Source of the DNA: Trichinella spiralis
Lineage: Eukaryota > Nematoda > Enoplea > Trichinellida > Trichinellidae
Direction: 5' to 3'
Length of the DNA: 64,000 nucleotides
Assembly: GCA_000181795.3 (NCBI GenBank)
Contig: CM012953.1
Location: 3,061,218 to 3,125,217, forward strand
The notes under the pieces are model-generated. The model made no database searches. It was not told where the DNA came from and was given only the letters and a program-made list of their open reading frames with translations. This document shows, in pieces, positions 39,114-49,064 of the stretch (its first letter is position 1; each line of letters starts with the position of its first letter). A program made the position numbers and the translations under genes.

Positions 39114-40100
39114 ATGGAGACAACAGAAGATGAACCGATGGAGGACTGTACGCCAAAAAAAGTGAGCAGCGAAGTTTCCAATTCCAAGCAAGAACCGAAT
39201 TACGCACTGAAATACTCGTTGGCCGGTCATAGTCGTGGTTTGTCAGCGGTGAAATTCAGCCGCGATGGGCAGTGGCTGGCCAGCGCCGGGGCTGATGCTC
39301 AGATTCTGATTTACGGCGCATTGGATGGAAAATTCGAAAAGCGTATCCAAGGGCACAAGCTCGGCCTGAACGACATAAGCTGGACCTCGGATAATCGGTA
39401 CATCTGTTCTGCCAGCGATGATAAGACATTGAAAATTTTCGATTTCGCCTCTTGCCGGTGCTTGAAAACTCTCACTGGTCACAGTAACTACGTATTCAGT
39501 TGTTCTTTCAATCCTCAGTCGAACATGATCGTTTCCGGTTCCGTGGACGAATGCGTACGTTTGTGGGATGTGCGAACCGGAAGTTGTTTGAAATGGCTTC
39601 CTGCCCATTCGGAACCTGTATCCGGCGTGCATTACAACTGTGACGGTTCTTTGTTCTGTTCTGGCAGCTACGACGGACTGGTCCGACTGTGGGATTCGGC
39701 AAGTGGTCAGTGCGTAAAAACGTTGGTCGATGAAGATCATCCACCGATCTCGTATGTGAAATTTTCCCCAAACGGTCTGTACATCATGGCCGCGTCGTTG
39801 GAAAGTAAGATCAAAATATGGGACGTTCGCACTGGCAAATGCATGCGCCAGTTTACTGGTCATAAGAATGAAAAATATTGCATCGCTGTCGATTTCACTT
39901 ACAACAACAGGTGGGTAGTCAGTGGGAGTGAAGATCGAATGATTTATCTGTGGGATTTGCAAACCAAGGATGTGGTCCAACAACTGAACGGTCATGTGGA
40001 CGTTGTGCTAGCCATTGCTTGTCATCCGAAACAACAGTTGATCGCATCCGGCGCCTTAGAAAACGACCGTTTAATCAAAGGATGGGTCAATGAAAATTGA
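39114..40100 (+). CDS. wdr-5: WDR5-like WD40 protein, intronless, altered arginine pocket
   Basis: Single uninterrupted ORF of 328 codons from the first ATG (39114). An in-frame TTG 33 bp upstream is not a likely start. After a 27-residue acidic tail it reads [14 protein letters not shown] and runs through seven WD40 repeats, closely following WDR5 (334 aa in human) up to [20 protein letters not shown]. In the family WDR5 is a scaffold of SET1/MLL H3K4 methyltransferase complexes and binds Arg through its central channel. By alignment from memory to human WDR5, Phe133, Asp107, Tyr191, Tyr260 and Cys261 are kept. Phe263 is Ala (residue 258 here), Phe149 is Val (144) and Ser91 is Asn (86). The usual WD Trp is replaced in three blades (ILIYGA, LKIFDF, IKGW). 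It may be a retrocopy, or a WDR5 paralogue with a changed partner. Every other long gene here is split by introns. Confidence 0.9.
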   Translation: METTEDEPMEDCTPKKVSSEVSNSKQEPNYALKYSLAGHSRGLSAVKFSRDGQWLASAGADAQILIYGALDGKFEKRIQGHKLGLNDISWTSDNRYICSASDDKTLKIFDFASCRCLKTLTGHSNYVFSCSFNPQSNMIVSGSVDECVRLWDVRTGSCLKWLPAHSEPVSGVHYNCDGSLFCSGSYDGLVRLWDSASGQCVKTLVDEDHPPISYVKFSPNGLYIMAASLESKIKIWDVRTGKCMRQFTGHKNEKYCIAVDFTYNNRWVVSGSEDRMIYLWDLQTKDVVQQLNGHVDVVLAIACHPKQQLIASGALENDRLIKGWVNEN

Positions 40101-40850
40101 AGCACTTTTTCATTCACTTATTTGTTTTTCTCCCCTTGATCTCATTTTTCGCTGCGCATAAAATATTCAGTTTCACAATACGGTTTTTTTCTTTTTCATA
40201 CCATTTAACAATGCAAAATTTATATAAAATTTTTAACAGCTTCAGTTTGCTAGCTTTGCAAATTGCAATTCTGCTCAGAGAAACAACAAAAGGAATCCGT
40301 TTGTTTCTTTTTCTTGAATTGTTCGTTTTATAAACGAACAAAAGCGAAACTATCATTTGAGAATGTTTTTTCAAAATTGATCTTATTAAACGTGCCAAGT
40401 AGATGAAGAATACAGTACGATTAATAAAATGTAAGTACATGTAATTATTTTTTCAGAAATTAAATGCTTTTATTTTATTTTATTTAATTTTATTTACTTA
40501 TTTATTTTATTTTTAAGAGAATAAAATATCAGCGATTTATAGTAAAAATTGTTTTTTTTATTTAAATTGATAATGTTCCTGACAAAATAGCAAGAATACT
40601 GTAACATTTGAACTTATGTATCATAATACTTCAGTGCCAGAGAATTATACTAGTGTTGTGTGTATAAGCGTGATAAAATAAAGTTTCTTCTACCCCGTAA
40701 TTTTCGTCATGTCTCTGTTCGGCACTCTCCAAGTTTCAGTCGCCGCTAGATACGAAATATACAGTCCACCATCAATTATCGAAGAGTTCACGGCATCGTT
40801 TGCAGTGAACAGATGGATAATGGATGCAGCTGACAACTGTTGACGGCAGT
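40101..40850. other. 3' region of the WDR5-like gene
   Basis: No gene is seen. AATAAA motifs at about 40423-40428 and 40676-40682 are candidate polyadenylation signals for the WDR5-like transcript. The rest is AT-rich up to the piggyBac B end. Confidence 0.6.
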
Positions 40851-40854
40851 TTAG

Positions 40855-42542
40855 CCTTCATCTGTGCGGCAAATTTTACACCTTAATCCGGGCACCTGTC
40901 TACATATGTAGGCACTAGAAGTTTCGTCATGCTTAATCCCTGTACATGATGTTAAACAGATTATTTTTTCAAGAACTAATGATAATTTCAAAAATACATT
41001 ATTTATTTTATTCAATGCAAGCGCTACACGATATTTTAGTGATTTTATGGCTGCTATGTATATACTTTTTTACATGAATGGCAGCGCATGTACGCTCATT
41101 TTCGACGTCCTTGCTCTCGGCATTTTGATGGATTTTATCGTTCTATAACTGATATCTGTAACATTTATGATTTTAGGGCAGTCTGTAGTGGATGAAGATA
41201 TGTTTAGTTTGTGCATAGATTTTTTCATTTTGATACCTCATTTCGATATGTTGTTTGACCAGCTGAAAGCTCTCTCATAAACGCTTCTTTGTCTTCTGAT
41301 AACTTTGCTGATGTCTCATCAATAAAAATGCGTTGTTGATGCACACCTCAACCATGAAATGCAACATCAGCATGGTGTATCAGCAGTTGGGCTTTTTTTA
41401 TATCAAAAATCTTCTATTCTTGCATCCATGCTATCCACACATCCTTTGCCAAGATTATAGCCATTTATGATGTTTGGTCTTTTGTCACACCTCACTGGTT
41501 GTCTATTTTGAACTTTGCGTGGCATGAAATCAACAGAAGAACATTATTGCTGTTTTTCCTTGGCACGTAATTGATCATCGTTATTTTTTTGTTGTGCTCA
41601 CAAACAGCTAATGTAGAGCAAAAGATCACGTCGTGCTGCTTTATGCAAACATGCTAGAACATCACGGCGATGTGCAATCCCTGTACCAATAGCTGTAAGA
41701 TCCTGCTCAAAAAGATGTTTCACAGTGGAATATGATGTAAAATAACAGTCCATATAAATGTTTCTGTTAAAAGTTCACAAATGGCTGTGCCAATTGCCCA
41801 ACTTTGGTGCTTGCTAGACCCATTTGGGGTTCTTTACTACTTCTGCCAATATATAACAAACTTTTCAGAGCATAACCATTCTCTGCGTCACATATCCACT
41901 TGATCTTCGCACCGCACTTTCCTGGTCAAATGGTCAATGCGTATGGTAAAATGCAAAAGTGGCCTTCGCAGGTTCGCCACAACCGATTATTTATAGCAAT
42001 GAATAGCTTCATAATGGATATCGCTCATCCAGTTTTTAAAGCTTCTATTAATAACTGACTGTTTTTGTCACATATTCAGCTAATAACAGTGATTCTTAAA
42101 CAAACATCAAGAAGGTCTGAGATCACTGACAGACACTCATGAAGCATACTGTATTTATCTTTGGTGTTGACACCCTTTTTGTCTAATCTACTCTATAAAA
42201 TTCAAGGAAACTTTATCGCAGATTCCATAAAGCACACGAACATGGACCACATTCAAAAATAATCAATGTGGTAACCTCTGAGCATTTTAGCTACTACAAA
42301 CATGTGGATTATTTCAGTATAAGAATAAAAATAAGAGAAAGTGTTATGTGTCTACATATGTAGACAGGTGCCCGGAATATGAATAGTAAACATGAAACAA
42401 TCGTTTAAAAACATCATAGATCAAAAGCATTAACTGTGAAAATAGAGCATAAAATTTTATCGAAAGTTTTGGAATTAATAAGGCTAATTATTTGTATTTA
42501 AATCATAGCACTGTTTCAAACATCGTTTGTTTAGGATTAGGG
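40855..42542 (-). mobile_element. piggyBac-family remnant, copy B
   Basis: Same family and orientation as copy A, coding strand minus and disrupted. The right flank is TTAA (42543-42546) after a GGATTAGGG end; the left flank is TTAG (40851-40854), a decayed TTAA. An 18-bp palindrome is at 42349-42366, but the terminal copy seen in A (15914-15931) is lost. The interior (about 41.10-42.48 kb) differs from A at only scattered bases, while the left 250 bp and the extreme right end differ clearly. It has no partner in the inverted duplication, so it is a separate insertion. Confidence 0.88.
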
Positions 42543-42546
42543 TTAA

Positions 42547-43970
42547 ACCTCGCTACGAAGCAGGTAAGAGAACGTTACGTTGTGCTTCGCCGGCACTGTC
42601 ACTTTCAGGACAATTTTCTGAGAATTACTGCGCCGCTGGTAAAAGATGGTAAGTTTCAGCTATCCACTGGCACCGGAGTACACTATTGTACAACGCTGCG
42701 CCCGTGGCCTCGTAATACTTTTGATTCTGCGGGCTGTTTTTTGTTTTACTTCCGCCTTCTGGATGGAATAAAAAAATGCGAACCGCGAGCATGAAATCAG
42801 TGATTATCAGTGTGAAATCAAAGAATGGTGCCGTGAAGAGTGTGAGTTGTGAGGACGCAATCGTATATAATTACCAGATTGAGTGCGAACTATTACCGTT
42901 GGTGTATTTGAGTTCTGGTCCGGGCATATAAGCTTCATCTGGTGAATCGTACTTAATCTGTATTGCTGATTGTCGTTGAAATGTTACATCATAGACTTCT
43001 GAATAAAAGCCATCTGCCAAATTTCAGCTTTTGTTCCACTTGCTGAGCGGTCGAACTTTGAAATCAGTCGCTATGCAAAATACAGTCTACTAATGCTGAG
43101 AGTTAGTATACAGTCTGCTTTTTGTTTTGATAGCACTTGCATATTGTTACTTAGAGCCGGACTTGTCGATATAGCAATCTGCAGAATGATTCAGATCCAT
43201 TAAAGATCTGATTGTAATGTTCACCAACTGAGATGGCAAAAAAGGCGCAATGGCGCAAAAGAACAGAGTTACATTTAGTACGATCAAACGCCGAAACGGA
43301 TGGCAACGTCTTATATGGTTATCCTGAGGAACTGAAGTTACTTGTGACAACTGGAAGAGATGTGGGCGAAGCATCAAAAGTTAGCAGAGGCTTATCGCAA
43401 TCCGGTGTTGATGTGGCCACTGAGAAAACAGAACTTACAGCAAGAGAAATGCTCGCTCCAGCTCGACATGGAGGAACTGAGGTGCTTACGAAGTAGTTAG
43501 CAGAATGGAAGATGTCCACTTTTGATAGCGGCAAATTACGTTTTTCTCAACTCTGAGACCAGTTCGAAGTATGCGTCGATTTGAGGTGTGATGTGAGCGA
43601 TGCGACCAAGATCCTGGCTCTGCGTGACTGCCTGTCATGGAGCGCGCTTAAAGTTGTTCGACAGCTCAACAACACAGCAAAAAATAATCCAGTGTTGCCG
43701 TACAGTGACACATTTTCTGCTTGGTGCAGCCTCCCTGTAGCGTGAAATAACGCACAACAAGTGGGATTCTTTCGTGACGGGATCACAACGCAATTCCATG
43801 CGCTGACTACCTTGCGGAAAAATATAGAGGAAAGCGATGTGTCATCATCAGAGGTCTTCATGTCGCTGCTTAAAACGAAGCAGCCGGACCCTGGAAACGG
43901 TCCAATCGCTGACTTTCATGGTACGACCGATTTGAACAGCAATGGTTATCAAGCCTTGAAACGGCTAGCA
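42547..43970 (+). mobile_element. Retrotransposon gag-like remnant (BEL/Pao type, tentative)
   Basis: Less AT-rich than its surroundings. On plus, after stops at about 43496 and 43555, a reading frame gives KMSTFDSGKLRFSQL, a stop, DQFEVCVDLRCDVSDATK and ILALRDCLSWSALKVV. That pattern (F.GD, FWDQFE, D..K...L...L.G.A) resembles the DUF1759 region of BEL/Pao gag proteins. An upstream 88-codon ORF (43233-43496) may be the preceding gag part. A further 91-codon ORF (43761-44036) runs into the piggyBac C sequence. No protease, RT or integrase and no confirmed LTR pair is visible, so the class is tentative. 42547-43100 could be LTR-like. Confidence 0.45.
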
Positions 43971-43974
43971 GGTA

Positions 43975-45249
43975 TTCATGAGTGTCTGTCAGAACTCTTA
44001 GACCTTCTAGGCGTTTGTAAGAGTCACTGTTATTAGCTGAATATGTGACAAAAACAGTCAGTTGTTTATGGAAGCTTCAAAAACTGGATGAGCGATATCC
44101 ATTACGCAGCTATTCATTGCTATAAATAATCAGTTGTGATTGCCACTTTTGCATTTTACCATACGTATTGACCATTTGACCAGGAAAGTGCGATGTGAAG
44201 ATCAACTGGATATGTGGCGCGGTGAATGGTTATGCTCTGAAAGGTTTGTTATATGCTGGCAGAAGTAGTGAAGAACGCCAAATTGATCTAGCAAGCACCA
44301 AAGTTGAGCAATTAGCACAGCCATTTGTGAAATGTAATAGAAATGCTTTTATGGACCGTTATTTGACATCGCATTCCACTGTGCAACATTTTCTTAAGCA
44401 TGATATTACAGCTATTGGTACAGTGTTGGCACATGTTTGCCGAGATGTTCTAGCATGTTTGCGTAAAGCAGCACGACGTGATCCTTACTCGACATTAGCT
44501 GTTTATGAGCACAGCAAAAAGGTAACGATGATCAATTACGTGCCAAGGAATAGCAGCAATAATGTTCTTCTGTTGACTTAATGCCACGCAAAGTTGGCAG
44601 TAGACAACCAGCAAGGTGACAAAAGACCAAACATCATAAATGGCTATAATCTTGGCAAAGGATGTGTGGATAGCATGGATGCAAGAATAGAAGATTTTTG
44701 ATATAAAAAAAGCCCAACTGCTGATACACCATGCTGATGTTGCATTTCATGGTTGAGGTGTGCATCAACAACGCATTTTTATTGATGAGACATCAGCAAA
44801 GTTATTAGAAGACAAAGAAGCGTTTATGAGAGAGCTTTCAGCTGGTCAGACAACATATCGAAATGAGGTATCAAAATGAAAAAATCTATGCCCAAACTAA
44901 ACATGCCTTCATCCACTACAGGCTGCCCCAAAATCATAAATGTTACAGATATCAGTTATGAAACGATAAAATTCATCAAAATGCCGAGAGCAAGGACGTC
45001 GAAAATCAACGTAAAACCGCTGCCATTCATGTAAAAAAGTATGTGCATAGCAGCCATAAAATCACTAATATATCGTGTAGCGCTTGCATTGAATAAAATA
45101 AACATTCTATTTGTGAAATTATTATTAGTAGTTGAAAAAATAATCATTTTAACATCACGTACAGGGAATAAATATGACGAAACTTCTTGTGTCTAAATAT
45201 GTAGACAGGTGTCCGGATTAAGGTGTAAAATTTGCCGCCCGGATGAGGG
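43975..45249 (+). mobile_element. piggyBac-family remnant, copy C (5'-truncated)
   Basis: Reverse-complement partner of copy A at the same insertion site: the outer end GGATGAGGG meets TTAA at 45250-45253 and the same flank as A. The coding strand is plus. A 129-codon ORF (44195-44581) reads KINWICGAVNGYALK, LLYAGRSSEE and FMDRYLTSHSTVQHFL, typical of the DDE_Tnp_1_7 core, and is open here though broken in A and B. The frame then shifts and stops several times before the C-terminus. The inner end lacks the terminal repeat. Homology begins near 43970 inside an ORF fused to gag-like sequence. Confidence 0.87.
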
Positions 45250-45253
45250 TTAA

Positions 45254-45796
45254 ATTTTTCTCAAGTTTGCGAAGTTTCCATTTGTTTATTATTCATTTCT
45301 CATATATGTATTGTTGTTGATGGACTTCTTTTTGTTGAACATGCTTTTACAAATAAATATGACTGATTAAAATAATGTTGTTTGCTACATTTTGCAAAAG
45401 TGAAAGTTATGTTCGAAACATGGAATTTTATGCAAACGAAAAGTTGCGTGTTTAATTGCCTTACGTACTGTGTATCTAAATTCAAACGTATTTAATCTTA
45501 AATAAACTCGGTTCATTGATGTAAAATTGAATCGGGGTAAAATTAAATGGGTTGCTTTAAGACTGAATGATTTTAAATCTTGATTTAAAATTAATGTTCT
45601 CAAAAGGTTAGTTAAATTTATTAATGAGCTAACTGAAAATTTTTGTTGACAGAAGGAATTTCCATGTGCAATTTGGTATGCAATAATAATACATTTTGCC
45701 ATTTATAATATATTTCTTGCTGTCAAATCTGTGAGCGATCAAGTTAATCTGAAAATTAGTCCAAATACTTCGTGCAATAACCTGCAGATACGGAAG
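45254..45796. other. Spacer upstream of right protease
   Basis: Counterpart of 13681-14223 and the likely promoter region of the protease. It carries the minus-strand version (45385-45702) of a 105-codon ORF that I judge non-coding. Confidence 0.6.
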
Positions 45797-47018
45797 ATGA
45801 AGCAATTTTTTATTTTAATTCACTTATTATTATGCTGTATTACTGAAGTATTTATCTGTTCTTTTTAGTTTATTCATTTTTGAGATTTCAAAGTGCAAGC
45901 TTGTTTAGATCAAATCAAGTTTAGAAAATTGTGGCAAGGTAAAATCGAATTTTCTCTTTTCTCATCCGCTCCCATCGAAAAGAATGAAGCGCTATTTATC
46001 TGAACTGCACTCTCTGCCATTTATGGTTCGTTTAACATTGGACATGTCCTATGGAGGGATTATGTATATTCACCAGTGCAGCGGCACTTTGATGCCAAAT
46101 GGACTTGCTAATTATTCCAATATCGTGCTTACAAGCGCTCATTGTTTGTTATTTGAGAAGTAAATTGAATGTATAATATGTCAACTCAGAAAAAAGGGGC
46201 TATTTTTACTTACATGCAAATAGCCGTAAATTCATTTTTTTAAATTTAGTTTGTTTCTTTGCTTCAAATGAGTGATAAAGCTTGCTTCTTTTTTTAGTGA
46301 TTTCTATCATAGAAAAGGAATTGTATATGCAAAATTTGGATTGAATTACTTGGGTATCAAAAGTAATTCAACAATTTCGTTGAAATCGAACAACTATATT
46401 GTTCATCCGTACTTTCTCACTTGGAATACTGAAGCTTATGATATTGGAATAGTAAAATTTCCGACACCTGTGCTTTTCACCAATAACATACAGCCAATAT
46501 GCTTACCGCCGTCTGGTAATTACCGGCCTGATTTTCGAGAATGCTATACAGCAGGATGGGGAAAAATTGGAGGTTAAATTGTGAAAAAATTTTCTTCACT
46601 AATTATATATAAATTAAAGTGATTATTATTCTTTTTTGTTTATCAATATTTTCTTGTTCAGATGTTACGAATCGTCATTGGAAATTTTTGAGTCAAATGC
46701 GACTTCGAGTGATCCCATGTAAGTATCTGGCAGATGCTACTTCTAGGCTACAGCCAATTTGCGCTGATGGGCGAATCAACGGCCAGTATATCTTTGATGT
46801 ACTTTCATGTTTGTGACTTTTTAAAAATTTAATTTTATATCTTGTCATGCTTTTTTTTAATTAAGGGAGATTCTGGCAGTCCTCTATTCTGCTTAGTAAA
46901 TAATACGTGGATACAGTATGCCATTTTGGCGTCAACATATCCACCAGATGATCATGTGATAGAAATTGCGTTCGCTGCAGTTTGGAATTATTTGGCATGG
47001 ATAAAAACGTTTATTTAA
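45797..47018 (+). CDS. Trypsin-fold (S1) serine protease, right paralogue
   Basis: Same gene structure as the left paralogue. ATG at 45797 gives the leader MKQFFILIHLLLCC. Later exons are about 45985-46159 (LTSAHC), 46298-46572 (AYDIGIVKF, CLPP, AGWG), 46662-46798 and 46866-47018 (GDSGSP to the stop). The joins close in frame with GT/AG ends. The His-Asp-Ser triad is complete. As in the left copy, residues equal to trypsin 189-192 are Y-I-F-D and the Cys191/Cys220 pair is absent, while the other disulfide cysteines remain. It differs from the left protein at about ten positions in the Asp exon and about ten in the Ser exon, with no stop in either, so both may be expressed. The first two small exons are uncertain. 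Probably secreted; specificity unknown. Confidence 0.87.
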
Positions 47019-47767
47019 ATTTTAATTTCTTCGATAAGCATATAATTTAATAAATACAGACTATTATGAATGAATAAATGTTAACTTTTCAAACATAGTA
47101 GTATGAAAGTTAAATTTGGCTTTCCATTTGTAAAGAAATCGAGAAATTTACTTTCCCCTTTTAAAAGTTGTTCTATTTTCCACTTGATCATTGCCAGCTG
47201 CTGTATTATCGTCATACAAGCTTGACACTGCTATATCAGTTTACTGGGTTTCACATCTTGTATGTCTCATCTGATTTTCCATGATAAAAATGTTAACTAT
47301 GCGTAAGAACAACCGCAATTTTTTATAAACATTTTTAAATAAAATTTGTTATTTAAAAAAAATGCACACAAGGATTATTTATTAAACGATGTATTAATTT
47401 TTCTCTTTAATCAGATTTATTTGTTTACCATATTGATTGAAGTAAATACTGTTCGTATTTTTTGAAATATGTTTTGCTTTATTATTTAAAAAAAATAAAT
47501 ATGACAGACAATTAATGGACGTTGAATTTGTATTTTCGGAATAGAACTGAATTAACGATCGCTGACCATGATTGGATTATGAAGATGAAATTCATATCAT
47601 GCATTTATAATCGCAGCTACATCCTGCAATGTACTGAAGCACTTGGGGTGGACAAAACTGGATTGTCAGATGCAAAGATGCGCAGGATCAATATTTGATT
47701 TTGAACTTGACCTGAGCTGGATATTATTGAAACTTCAGCTGACGTTCGTTGATCAAAGCTATTGACA
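47019..47767. other. Intergenic region, protease to Mesh-like gene
   Basis: A 749-bp region that presumably holds the protease 3' UTR and the Mesh-like promoter. About 47019-47473 is shared with the left arm (11988-12444). From 47474 onward it has no left-arm counterpart. No ORF is supported. Confidence 0.6.
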
Positions 47768-49017
47768 ATGTGGACGAGTTTTTCATTTCCTTTTCACTTT
47801 CTGCAAAGTGATGCATCAACCAACAATAATCACAAACAATCGATCGTTCCAATGATCATGCTTTTGTTTTGCTTTTTGATAGCCGCTTTCTCATTTTTGC
47901 AACCGACTTGTGGTGAATTATTTTGGAATGTCAGAGATCCATTTAAGGCAGATTTATTTACCATAGAATCTCGATCGAATAGGACAAATTCTCAACTGCA
48001 TGATAATTCATTGAATTTTTATTTGTCCAACAATTCCATCAATGTTTTAGCTAATCTGAATGCTGTACAAGCTGGAAAAATTGACCGACGTGCTGAAGAA
48101 AGTTGGTTTAAGCATTGTTTTCAAAATTATTATTTATTATTATTCATTTAGACTGGTGGAATTTGTATCCGTTTGGGGAAAAATTTCACGACATCGACAT
48201 GACCGATCAACCTTGGAAAGATTTGCAAATAGATTTGGATTTTTATTTTCCATTTTATGGTTTTCGATTCAATTATTCCTTTGTAACTTTTATTTTTATT
48301 TCATCTGTAAATAAATACACTTTATTTTGTATATAACAAATTATAACAACACCAATATATAACTCGTTCATGCTTTATTGTAAAAAATTAACTTTTCAAA
48401 AAGAGTCGAACTGAAATAGTTTACAGCTTTTGACGTCGTTCATGTGTCTTTTATTTGCATATTTGATGTAAATTAACGAAACAAATCCTTGTTTCAGATA
48501 TATCCAGAAGGATTTGTTGCGTTCAGCTATCCGGAATATGTACAACCTCCGTACAGTTTTCCAAATCCACTATGGCCGTTGCAGCATGATCCCAGCTTTA
48601 TTGCTGCTTTTTTGAGCGATCAGAGTTTTGTCCATGTTGGAGAAACCCAAATAAGTCACGTTTGGTATCGTATTGTCACCAGACCGCAGTATCGTTGGAA
48701 GTTGGCAACACTGGATGCTCAAGAACGTGCCGGTCTTTTATCACAGCCGGGAAGGGTAGAAGATCCTGCTTTACTGGACGCAATAACTCGGTAAAATCAT
48801 TGCAACAAATATATAGCTATTAATTGAAATAACTGTAGAGATATACGGGAAAATATGGTCGGAACTATTGGCTATACGGCGGATTATGCGTTGATCGTAA
48901 CTTGGGAACGAATGGGATACGGTGGACAGCCAAAGTATCTCAAACTTAATGAATATGATCAAATAAAGAAATGGGTAGATGTTTTTTTAAAAGCTTTTTA
49001 ACTTAATTATAAAATTC

Positions 49018-49064
<47 letters not shown>

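Noticed and set aside
39243..39995. 250-codon minus-strand ORF
   Set aside because: Antisense shadow of the WDR5-like gene, with no recognisable domain.
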